NCBI GenBank assembly: GCA_017557405.1
Contig: JAFYYV010000024.1
Location: forward strand, 1-56,617
From: Prevotella sp.
GTDB taxonomy: Bacteria; Bacteroidota; Bacteroidia; Bacteroidales; Bacteroidaceae
DNA length: 56,617 nucleotides
Reading direction: 5' to 3'
In this document: in pieces, positions 17,355 to 24,277 of the stretch
Position numbering within the stretch: position 1 is the stretch's first letter
How the letters are laid out: each line of letters starts with the position of its first letter
The notes under the pieces: generated by a model
What the model was told of the DNA's origin: nothing
The model's input: the letters and a program-made list of their open reading frames with translations, nothing else
The model's database searches: none
Position numbers and translations under genes: made by a program

Positions 17355-17810
17355 ATGTGGCAACGTAAACAAACCGTATTCTTGTTCCTTGCCGTTGTTG
17401 CGGCATTTGTATGCTTGTGTCTGCCGGTCGGTTACTACGAGCCCGAAGGGATGGGCGTGAATACGGTGCTTTATAATCTCTGGACGGTAGATGCCGATGG
17501 TGTGGCTCATCTTTCTGTCGCCGCCCTCTTCGGAGTGTTGTTGGTTACATGTGCCATCGGATTGTTCGCCATCTTTAAGTTCAAGAACCGCATTCTTCAG
17601 GCTCGTTTGTGCATGTTCTGCATCCTGATGCTTGTTGGATGGTATCTGTTGTATGCTTTTTATGGTTATCTGGCAAAACCCGATGGGACCACGTTCCACT
17701 TCGATTTCGCCGCCTGCCTGCCCTTTGTGAGCTTGGTTCTCTTTGTGATGGCTCGCAAGGGAATCATCGCTGACGAAAAGCTGGTTCGCGCTGCTGATCG
17801 CATTAGATAA
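17355..17810 (+). CDS. DUF4293 membrane protein
   Basis: 151 aa from the ATG at 17355; a TTG at 17349 overlapping the rpoZ stop is also in frame. The N-terminus WQRKQTVFLFLAVVAAFVCLCLPVG and three more hydrophobic segments give four predicted membrane helices, with a soluble stretch between the first and second. This matches DUF4293, an inner membrane family restricted to Bacteroidota with no known function. It follows rpoZ by 2 nt, so it is translationally linked to that operon. Confidence 0.85.
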   Translation: MWQRKQTVFLFLAVVAAFVCLCLPVGYYEPEGMGVNTVLYNLWTVDADGVAHLSVAALFGVLLVTCAIGLFAIFKFKNRILQARLCMFCILMLVGWYLLYAFYGYLAKPDGTTFHFDFAACLPFVSLVLFVMARKGIIADEKLVRAADRIR

Positions 17811-17875
17811 AGAATAATATAAGGATTAGTTATAATAAAGACGCAGACATAAAATAGTATAAACTAAGGGTATAT

Positions 17876-17916
17876 AAAAAGAGGTTGCTCATCCATCGGA
17901 CGGCAACCTCTTTTTT
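17876..17916. terminator. Bidirectional terminator between DUF4293 gene and Ala-rich lipoprotein
   Basis: GAGGTTGC (17881-17888) pairs with GCAACCTC (17903-17910), preceded by five A and followed by six T, so it works in both directions for the converging genes. Confidence 0.9.
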
Positions 17917-17935
17917 ATGTGATGAAATATGTGTC

Positions 17936-18592
17936 TTAGATACCCAGAGCCTTCTTGGTGGCGTCAGCGGCATTGTCGACAGCCTTACCAGCAGCATCTT
18001 TGGCACCCTCAACAGCGTTGGAAGCGGCGTCTTTTGCATTGTCGACAGCCTTACCAGCGGCGTCAACAGCACCAGCAGCAGCGTCTTTTGCACCCTCAAC
18101 GGCGTCAGCAGCAGCGTCAACAGCATCAGAAGCAGCATCCTTCACGAAGTTGGAAGCGTCGATGCCCAGAGCCTTCAAAGCGTCGGTAGCACCTGTGAGA
18201 GCTTCAACAGACTCGGTGGGAAGGGCGGCAATTCCGTCAACAAGACCAGAGATGGTAGCGTTGGTACCAACAACAGCCTTCACAGCCTCAGCGTTCTCCT
18301 TCAAGAAGTTCTGAACCTTAGAGATGTACTCCTTAGCAATGCCGGGATTAACGGCGATGAACTCAGCAACTTTGGCTTTGATAGCCTCCAGAGCGGTCTG
18401 CAGAGCACTAGCGTCCTTCTGCTCAAGAGTAGCTGACAACTGGCTGATAGCGTCTTCAGCAGCGGCATTTGCCTCCTCGGCCAGAACGGCTACGCTGTCA
18501 ATTGCTTCCTCAACGGGTTTCTCGGTTTTGTTTCCGCAACTTGCGAAAGTCATAGCAGCTACAGCTATGGCCATCATGAAAAATTTCTTCAT
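17936..18592 (-). CDS. Alanine-rich amphipathic-repeat lipoprotein
   Basis: 218 aa. The signal peptide ends at lipobox Cys19 (FASC), followed by GNKTEK, with no acidic export signal, so it is probably periplasmic. Residues about 150-215 are built from 11-residue repeats of the type DAxxxAVEGAKDAA and KAVDNAKDAAS. The DNA repeats with a 66-bp (22-codon) period: CATTGTCGAC at 17971 and 18037. This pattern is that of amphipathic helices as in LEA proteins and apolipoproteins. The middle part is also helical and Ala-rich. A role in envelope protection or membrane binding is inference; I know no characterised homologue. It has its own promoter at 18646-18639. Confidence 0.8.
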   Translation of the reverse strand: MKKFFMMAIAVAAMTFASCGNKTEKPVEEAIDSVAVLAEEANAAAEDAISQLSATLEQKDASALQTALEAIKAKVAEFIAVNPGIAKEYISKVQNFLKENAEAVKAVVGTNATISGLVDGIAALPTESVEALTGATDALKALGIDASNFVKDAASDAVDAAADAVEGAKDAAAGAVDAAGKAVDNAKDAASNAVEGAKDAAGKAVDNAADATKKALGI

Positions 18593-18638
18593 ACTTTCTC
18601 TCTTTTTAATTGTTAATGGAATGTTAGTTAAAACGCTG

Positions 18639-18646
18639 CAAATATA
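18639..18646 (-). promoter_or_regulatory. -7 element of the Ala-rich lipoprotein gene
   Basis: TATATTTG on the minus strand, about 47 nt upstream of the start codon. No clear TTTG stands at -33. Confidence 0.5.
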
Positions 18647-18761
18647 ATCGATATTTCACCATGTTGTTATTTTTGTTTGCATGTTTTAACTAAAACTTTT
18701 CAATACCGTCTTCCGTTTTTTGTTAACTTTGCATGAAGAAAAATTATAATTTTGTTGTCTT

Positions 18762-19163
18762 GTGAAGATTCTATTGGGTATTATAATGCATATCATGTTC
18801 GTGGCATCTTCTGTTGTCATGCATGAGAATGATGTACATATGCCCGCGTTGGTTACCGAAGAAGAGCAGGCTTTTTCCTCAGATGGTTTACGAGATGGCA
18901 ATGATATAAGTCGAGATGGGGCCACAGCCTTCCTGACTGATGCGCATGATGTTTATCGCATTTGTAATTCGCGTCCTCAACGTTTGTTACCTACGCTTGG
19001 CTTCAAACAAGAAAGAACAACGGGCAAACCGTTTTCTCTTTTTTATTGTAAATCAAATAAATACAAGCGATCATGCCGATGGGCTTTGCGGATCACATTG
19101 CCCATTCGTACAGTAGTCTCATGTGATTATTATGTGTTCACATTGAGACGATTGTTGTGTTAG
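18762..19163 (+). CDS. Small conserved hypothetical exported protein
   Basis: 133 aa if GTG at 18762 is used; ATG at 18786 would give 125 aa and still leave part of the hydrophobic start (MHIMFVASS). An N-terminal hydrophobic stretch suggests a signal sequence. The middle has RICNSRPQRLLPTLG and the end CDYYVFTLRRLLC. I associate this RPQRL...YYV-ALRRLL arrangement with short Bacteroidales proteins of unknown function. TAACTTTG at 18724-18731 is a plausible -7 element about 31 nt upstream. No partner genes are evident. Confidence 0.55.
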   Translation: MKILLGIIMHIMFVASSVVMHENDVHMPALVTEEEQAFSSDGLRDGNDISRDGATAFLTDAHDVYRICNSRPQRLLPTLGFKQERTTGKPFSLFYCKSNKYKRSCRWALRITLPIRTVVSCDYYVFTLRRLLC

Positions 19164-19199
19164 CGAATCATGTGAATGAGTGTTTTTTTTGAAATGAAC

Positions 19200-19231
19200 T
19201 TTTCTACATTATTATTTTTTCTACATTATTA
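19200..19231 (+). repeat. Short direct repeat upstream of a hypothetical gene
   Basis: TTTTCTACATTATTA occurs at 19200-19214 and 19217-19231 (17-bp period), 37 nt before the start codon of the next gene. Confidence 0.6.
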
Positions 19232-19267
19232 ATTATCATATAACACAACAAAAAGCATATAAACATT

Positions 19268-19663
19268 ATGGCAAATATCAATAACCTGGAGATGGGCTTT
19301 TCCATTTCCAATCATCCTTATATACTCGTTAGAAAAACCTTTTTCGGCTTGCGCAAGCAGCTGGTTTACCAACCCACACAAAGCCTCGTCGATGTGATTA
19401 TCAACGATTACAACGAAGAGAATGGTGCTTTGGTTGAGAGAGTGCTAAAGGCTTCGAAAGAAAAGTTAAAGGAAACTGTAAAAACTGTGGGCAAGGTGCA
19501 GAAAGCCTCTATTTCCAATATGCGACTCGAGGTCTGTTTGTCGCGCGACCATCATTTTGCTGCCTTCCAGTTGTTCCGTTTTTCCGATTTCAATTATCAT
19601 CCGATAACGGATGTTCGTTGTTTTGAAGGGAAGGATGCGGCGTTGGTTGCTCAAATGCTTTAG
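19268..19663 (+). CDS. Hypothetical protein, 131 aa
   Basis: I do not recognise a family. The protein is soluble with no signal peptide. It has mixed alpha/beta character: a start with FSISNHPYILVRKTFFGLRKQL, a helical centre (VERVLKASKEKLKETVKTVGKVQKA written in parts: VERVLKASKEK and LKETVKTVGKV), then RLEVCLSRDHHFAAFQLFRFSDF. The ATG is preceded by an A-rich leader and the codon use is like the neighbours, so it is probably a real gene. A hairpin follows at 19692-19728. Confidence 0.65.
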   Translation: MANINNLEMGFSISNHPYILVRKTFFGLRKQLVYQPTQSLVDVIINDYNEENGALVERVLKASKEKLKETVKTVGKVQKASISNMRLEVCLSRDHHFAAFQLFRFSDFNYHPITDVRCFEGKDAALVAQML

Positions 19664-19691
19664 ATGACGAACAAAGTACGATAGACTATGA

Positions 19692-19728
19692 AAATCCCCC
19701 GTGAACGCCTAAGTTTCACAGGGGATTT
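19692..19728. terminator. Hairpin between convergent genes
   Basis: AAATCCCC plus GTGAA (19692-19705) pair with TTCAC plus GGGGATTT (19715-19728) with one internal mismatch. It lies between the 131-aa gene and the convergent rpiB, and could end both transcripts. Confidence 0.7.
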
Positions 19729-19752
19729 GTTTTGGTTCTGAACCAATATAGT

Positions 19753-20202
19753 TTACGGATTGTAAGGAATCTTGTCGATGCGACGTTGATGACGTCCGCC
19801 TTCGAATTCGGTAGCAAAGAACTCATCCATGATTTTCCGAGCCATTTCCTCATCGATGAATCGACCGGGCATCACAAGCACATTGGCGTTGTTGTGCTGG
19901 CGGATGAGATGGGCGATTTCTGGAATCCAGCAAAGGCCGGCGCGAATGGATTGATGTTTGTTCAACGTCATGTTGATGCCCTCGCCCGATCCGCAGATGG
20001 CAATGCCAGGATATACTTCCTCGTCCTCAATGCCTCGAGCCAAAGCGTGCCCAAAGTCGCTATAATCGCACGAATCCTCGGTGTAGGTTCCGTAATCCTT
20101 GTATGGCATTCCTTTCTCTTCGAGGTATTTCTTTACGAATTGTTTCAAGGCGAAGCCAGCATGATCGGAAGCGATGCCTACTTTCTTTTCCTCTTTGCTC
20201 AT
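19753..20202 (-). CDS. rpiB: Ribose-5-phosphate isomerase B
   Basis: 149 aa, standard length. It interconverts ribulose-5-phosphate and ribose-5-phosphate in the pentose phosphate pathway. The N-terminal VGIASDHAGFALK carries the substrate-binding DH pair. The motif ICGSGEGINMTLNKH is the phosphate-binding and catalytic loop, with Ser-Gly-Glu where E. coli has Thr-Gly-Ile/Asn. It lies downstream of transketolase on the same strand, 78 nt away, with a terminator-like GC-rich palindrome between them, so part of the transcripts probably stop before it. Confidence 0.95.
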   Translation of the reverse strand: MSKEEKKVGIASDHAGFALKQFVKKYLEEKGMPYKDYGTYTEDSCDYSDFGHALARGIEDEEVYPGIAICGSGEGINMTLNKHQSIRAGLCWIPEIAHLIRQHNNANVLVMPGRFIDEEMARKIMDEFFATEFEGGRHQRRIDKIPYNP

Positions 20203-20242
20203 ACTAAATTAATTCGTTTCGTTGATTTAAATCTTATATGAA

Positions 20243-20280
20243 AAAAGCCCCTCCCTGAGGAGGAGGGGTTGGGGTAGGCC
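20243..20280 (-). terminator. Transketolase terminator from a GC-rich palindromic repeat
   Basis: Read on the minus strand, CCTACCCCAACCCCTCC begins right after the tkt stop, folds with GGGAGGGG, and ends in CTTTTTT. It is the same repeat type as 10101-10140, here placed as a working terminator. Confidence 0.75.
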
Positions 20281-22290
20281 TTAGAGCAGTTTCTTCACTT
20301 GCTCGTAGACGTTCTGACCTGTGTAGCCGAGTTTCTCATCGAGCACCTTGTAAGGAGCTGAGAAACCAAAGCTTTCGAGACCCCATACGCAACCATCGGT
20401 GCCTACGAGACCTTCGAGTGTTACAGGCAGACCTGCTGTCAAACCGAACTTCTTCTTACCGGCAGGAAGCACGCTCTGCTGGTATTCCTTGCTCTGTGAG
20501 CGGAAGAGACCTTCTGAAGGAACACTTACCACACGCAGCTTCACACCATCTTCGCGCAACAGCTTGGCACCAGCCTCAAGGGTTGACACCTCTGAACCGC
20601 TAGCCAACAGGATGACATCGTAATCCTCATCGCTTCCAGCAACCACATAAGCTCCCTTCGTGGCTTGACTGTAGTCATTGCCTTCGGGCAGCATGTCGAT
20701 GTTCTGACGAGAGAAGATGAGAGCGGTCGGCGTCTCTGTATTCTCCATAGCCATACGCCAGCAGACGGTGGTCTCCTCGGCATCGGCAGGACGAACAACG
20801 AGCATCGAGTTCTTGCCGTGATGGTTCTTCAGTTTCTCCATCAGACGAATCTGGGCCTCTTGCTCAACAGGCTCGTGAGTAGGACCGTCTTCACCTACGC
20901 GGAAAGCGTCATGAGTCCATATGAACTTCACGGGAAGCTCCATCAGGGCGGCCATACGAACAGCGGGCTTCATGTAATCGGAGAATACGAAGAAGGTACC
21001 GCAAGCGGGGATAACACCACCGTGCAGAGCCATACCGATGCAGCAGCAAGCCATCGTCAGCTCGGCCACACCTGCTTGGAAGAATGCACCGCTAAAGTCG
21101 CCGCGCACGATGTCGTGGGTCTTCTTCAAGAAACCATCGGTCTTGTCAGAGTTGGAGAGGTCGGCAGATGCACAAATCATGTTGGGTACTTCCTCGGCCA
21201 AAACGGAAAGAACGGTTGCTGAAGCACCACGAGTGGCGGCACCAGCCTTCTGCTGAACCTTCGACCAGTCGACCTTAGGAGCCTTGCCGCTGAACCATTC
21301 TTTCAGCAATTCAGCCTTCTCAGGATTGGCTTTTGCCCAAGCCTCTTTGGCTGCATAGCGCTCAGCAACAATCTTCTTCAGTTCCTCAGCACGTTTTGCA
21401 TAAAGCTCCTGAACTTCGGGGAAGATCTGGAAAGGATTCTCGGGATCAGCACCGAGATTCTTCATGGTTTGAATGAAGTTGTCGCCTCCGAGAGGTGCTC
21501 CGTGAGTAGCACAGTTCGACTCGTAGCTCGAACCGTCGGCCTTGCGGGCTCCCTTTCCCATCACGCAATGTCCGATAATCAGGCTTGGACGCTCTTTTTC
21601 GGCTTGTGCCTTCTTGATAGCCTCACGAATCTGGTCGACATCATTTCCGTCAATCTTCTGAACATACCATCCCCACGACTCGTATTTCTTGGCAGTGTCC
21701 TCGATGGTCACCACTTCGGTACGAGTAGAGAGCTGAATATCGTTGGCGTCGTAGAACATGATGAGGTTGTCAAGACCAAGGTTTCCAGCAATACGGCCAG
21801 CACCTTGCGAGATTTCCTCTTGCACACCACCATCAGAAATGTATGCGTAGATGGTTTGGTTCATCACATCGCCCAAACGAGCCTTCAAGAACTTGGCGGC
21901 GATAGCGGCACCAACAGCGAACGTATGGCCTTGTCCGAGAGGACCAGAAGTGTTCTCGATACCACGCTCCAACTCGCGCTCGGGGTGGCCAGGTGTTACA
22001 GAACCCCACTGGCGGAGCTGTTGCAGATCTTCCAGCGTGTATTTGCCGATGAGGGTCAGTTGGCTATAAAGCATGGGAGCCATGTGGCCGGGATCAAGGA
22101 AGAAGCGATCGCGTCCCTCCCAATTGGGATTCTCGGGGTCGTAAACCAAAAACTCACTGTAGAGGGTGTTGATGAAATCGGCACCGCCCATAGCACCACC
22201 GGGGTGTCCAGACTTTGCCTTTTCAACCATTGCGGCAGCCAGAATGCGAATGTTGTCGGCTGCGCGATTCATAATCTTGTTGTCGTTCAT
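20281..22290 (-). CDS. tkt: Transketolase
   Basis: 669 aa, full length. It moves two-carbon ketol units between sugar phosphates with thiamine diphosphate. The N-terminal AKSGHPGGAMG is the classic start. The TPP-binding region is YISDGGVQEEISQGAG followed by GLDNLIMFYDAND (about residues 152-184), in which SDGGVQEE replaces the more usual GDGxxxEG. The middle domain has THDAFRVGEDGPTHEPVEQ, and the C-terminal domain starts with LLASGSEV. It lies between the arabinofuranosidase gene and rpiB, all minus strand, suggesting arabinose-derived pentose flow. Confidence 0.97.
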   Translation of the reverse strand: MNDNKIMNRAADNIRILAAAMVEKAKSGHPGGAMGGADFINTLYSEFLVYDPENPNWEGRDRFFLDPGHMAPMLYSQLTLIGKYTLEDLQQLRQWGSVTPGHPERELERGIENTSGPLGQGHTFAVGAAIAAKFLKARLGDVMNQTIYAYISDGGVQEEISQGAGRIAGNLGLDNLIMFYDANDIQLSTRTEVVTIEDTAKKYESWGWYVQKIDGNDVDQIREAIKKAQAEKERPSLIIGHCVMGKGARKADGSSYESNCATHGAPLGGDNFIQTMKNLGADPENPFQIFPEVQELYAKRAEELKKIVAERYAAKEAWAKANPEKAELLKEWFSGKAPKVDWSKVQQKAGAATRGASATVLSVLAEEVPNMICASADLSNSDKTDGFLKKTHDIVRGDFSGAFFQAGVAELTMACCCIGMALHGGVIPACGTFFVFSDYMKPAVRMAALMELPVKFIWTHDAFRVGEDGPTHEPVEQEAQIRLMEKLKNHHGKNSMLVVRPADAEETTVCWRMAMENTETPTALIFSRQNIDMLPEGNDYSQATKGAYVVAGSDEDYDVILLASGSEVSTLEAGAKLLREDGVKLRVVSVPSEGLFRSQSKEYQQSVLPAGKKKFGLTAGLPVTLEGLVGTDGCVWGLESFGFSAPYKVLDEKLGYTGQNVYEQVKKLL

Positions 22291-22380
22291 AATAATTAAG
22301 TTTACTATTTTAAATTGATTCTATTTCGTACTAATCTCAAATTGTCAATTCGTTGATAACCAATAAGTTCCATCGAGCTT

Positions 22381-22490
22381 GTCATTTGTGGTCTTTGACG
22401 TTGTCATTGCTATCCTTTGACCGTGTCATTGCATAGCTTTGACCGCCTCATTTGTGGTCTTTGACAACGTCATTGATGCCCTTTGGGAAT
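22381..22490. repeat. 22-bp tandem array A, five units
   Basis: Units 22381-22402, 22403-22424, 22425-22446, 22447-22468 and 22469-22490 are each exactly 22 bp. Plus-strand pattern: (G/C)TCATT, a 7-nt core, CTTTGAC-type end, 3-nt linker. Cores read on the plus strand are TGTGGTC, GCTATCC, GCATAGC, TGTGGTC and GATGCCC. The array ends one base before the stop codon of the GH51 gene. It is not coding in any frame (22 is not a multiple of 3) and is not a hairpin terminator. Confidence 0.9.
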
Positions 22491-22491
22491 T

Positions 22492-24081
22492 CTATTTCAA
22501 AGTCAGGATAACGATGCTCTTGGCAGGCAGTTTCACGCTGACTTTACCCTTCTTCAACTTGGCGTCTTTGAAAGAAACCGGCTGCACGCGATTCGGGTTG
22601 TCGAAGTCATTGTAATCCTTCTCGCTCTTGCTGGTAAGTATCTGTCCTATAACAGTCTTGGCATTGACGCCTTCGAGGTTCACTTCAATCTCTTGTGCTT
22701 TGTTGAGCGATACGTTCGTGAGTGAGATGACGATGTCTCCAGCGGTGGTCTTAGCTGCTGAAGCGCTCACAAGTGGAAGAACGCGATAGCCGTCTTTGCT
22801 ATTGACGTCCATCTCCTTGCGCATCTCATGACGCACTTTCATCTGGTCGCATTTCAGGTCGAGCGGCAGATAGGTGGCTTCTTGGAAAGGCTTGTACATG
22901 CTGAAAACATGATACGTAGGAGTCAACACCATGTGGCCAGTCCCTTTTGTGTCGGTCAGAATCATCGATTGGAGCACGTTCACAATCTGAGCGATGTTGG
23001 CCATACGAACACGGTCGCAATGACGATGGAAGACGTTCAGCGAGAGGGCTGCCACCAAAGCGTCGCGCATAGCGTTCTGCTGGTAGAGGTGTCCACTGAT
23101 GGTACCAGGCTCTTCATCCCACCATGTTCCCCATTCATCAACAAGAAGACCGATGTTCTTTTTGGGGTCTTTCTCGTCCATGATGTCGCAATGCTTCTTC
23201 ACCACATCCTCGATTTCAAGGCATTTTCCCAATGTCCAATAATATTCGTCGTCGGTGAAATTGGTGGCCGAACCTTTCGAGCCATCCCATCCTGAGCAGG
23301 TGTAGTAGTGGAGGCTAAGCCCATCCATACGGTCGCCCACATTGTCCATCAAGACCTTTGTCCAGTTGTAATCGTAATCGCTGGCGCCAGAGGCAATCTT
23401 ATACAGTTTGTTACTGTCGTAGTTACGGCAATAGATGCTATAACGGCGGTAGAGGTCGCTATAGTATTCGGGGCGCATGTTTCCGCCACAACCCCAACTC
23501 TCGTTTCCAACACCCAGATACTTCACCTTCCAAGGTTTTTCACGACCGTTCTCCTTGCGGAGTTTTGCCATAGGTGTTCCTTCTTCCGACGTCATGTATT
23601 CCACCCATTTGGCCAGTTCCTCAACCGAACCGCTACCCACGTTTCCGCTGATGTAGGGCTCGCAATCGAGCATTTCACAGAGATTCAGGAATTCGTGTGT
23701 ACCGAACGAGTTGTCTTCAATAGTACCACCCCAGTTGTTGTTTTTCAACGAGGGGCGTTTGTCGCGAGGACCGATACCGTCCTTCCAATGGTATTCATCT
23801 GCAAAGCAACCACCTGGCCAGCGAAGCACAGGCACCTTGAGGTCTTTCAGCGCTTGAAGCACATCGTTTCTATAACCGTTGGTGTTGGGGATGTTTGACT
23901 CAGGACCCACCCAGAGGCCACCATAGATGCAAGTGCCAAGATGCTCGGCAAATTGGCCATAGATTTCCTTGTGGATTTTCTCTTTGCCTTCGTTGGCGTG
24001 AATGGTCACAGTCGCATCTTGTGCACAAGCGGGTGCAACAAGGGCTAACGCGATGGCAGTAGAAAGAATTTTTTGTTTCAT
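22492..24081 (-). CDS. Alpha-L-arabinofuranosidase, GH51
   Basis: 529 aa from the ATG at 24081; upstream codons to 24129 lie in the promoter region and are rejected. The signal peptide ends in APACAQ (about residue 21). The (beta/alpha)8 catalytic domain carries the acid/base Glu194 in GVGNESWGCGG and the nucleophile Glu316 in LLVDEWGTWW, both classical GH51 sites. RWPGGCFADEYHW is another family signature. A C-terminal beta domain follows. It removes arabinose from arabinan or arabinoxylan oligosaccharides, probably in the periplasm. With tkt and rpiB next to it, it resembles the arabinose region of Bacteroides thetaiotaomicron, but no araA, araB or araD genes are here. Confidence 0.95.
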   Translation of the reverse strand: MKQKILSTAIALALVAPACAQDATVTIHANEGKEKIHKEIYGQFAEHLGTCIYGGLWVGPESNIPNTNGYRNDVLQALKDLKVPVLRWPGGCFADEYHWKDGIGPRDKRPSLKNNNWGGTIEDNSFGTHEFLNLCEMLDCEPYISGNVGSGSVEELAKWVEYMTSEEGTPMAKLRKENGREKPWKVKYLGVGNESWGCGGNMRPEYYSDLYRRYSIYCRNYDSNKLYKIASGASDYDYNWTKVLMDNVGDRMDGLSLHYYTCSGWDGSKGSATNFTDDEYYWTLGKCLEIEDVVKKHCDIMDEKDPKKNIGLLVDEWGTWWDEEPGTISGHLYQQNAMRDALVAALSLNVFHRHCDRVRMANIAQIVNVLQSMILTDTKGTGHMVLTPTYHVFSMYKPFQEATYLPLDLKCDQMKVRHEMRKEMDVNSKDGYRVLPLVSASAAKTTAGDIVISLTNVSLNKAQEIEVNLEGVNAKTVIGQILTSKSEKDYNDFDNPNRVQPVSFKDAKLKKGKVSVKLPAKSIVILTLK

Positions 24082-24118
24082 ATTTGTGATGTTTTGTTTA
24101 TTATACAAATGGTTGCTA

Positions 24119-24126
24119 CAAAGGTA
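24119..24126 (-). promoter_or_regulatory. -7 element of the GH51 gene
   Basis: TACCTTTG on the minus strand, 37 nt upstream of the start. The region where -33 should be is occupied by the hairpin at 24136-24163, so a regulator or attenuation may be involved. Confidence 0.55.
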
Positions 24127-24163
24127 CAAAAAAAAAATGGTATCTTCGTCTTTTTGATACCAT
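24127..24163 (-). terminator. Terminator between thrC and the GH51 gene
   Basis: On the minus strand AATGGTATC (24163-24155) pairs with GATACCATT (24144-24136), loop 10-11 nt, followed by a run of about ten T. It ends readthrough from the thr operon just before the GH51 promoter. Confidence 0.85.
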
Positions 24164-24207
24164 TAATATGTATAGTTTTGTATTACGTTTTTCTTTTTAT
24201 GTTGCAA

Positions 24208-24253
24208 AACGCGCATTTCGTAGTCAAATTATTGGCAATTACGAAATGCGCGC
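24208..24253 (-). terminator. Hairpin following thrC
   Basis: GCGCATTTCGTA and TACGAAATGCGC form a perfect 12-bp stem around a 17-nt loop, 25 nt past the thrC stop, followed on the minus strand by GTTTTGC. It may be the first terminator of the thr operon or an mRNA-stabilising 3' structure. Confidence 0.7.
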
Positions 24254-24277
24254 AGTTCAAAATGAATATTTTGAAAC

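Noticed and set aside
17885-18436. 183-aa plus-strand frame opposite the Ala-rich lipoprotein
   Set aside because: Its repeats (NSVGSGVFCIVDSLT type) are the mirror of the 11-mer codon repeats; the minus strand has signal peptide, lipobox and promoter.
21469-22299. 276-aa open frame antisense to transketolase
   Set aside because: Transketolase is unambiguous on the other strand; the antisense frame has no start context or domain.
22381-22490. CRISPR array
   Set aside because: Period is 22 bp with only a variable 7-8 nt core, cores are reused between arrays, and there are no cas genes. CRISPR repeats with unique spacers of about 30 nt are not present.
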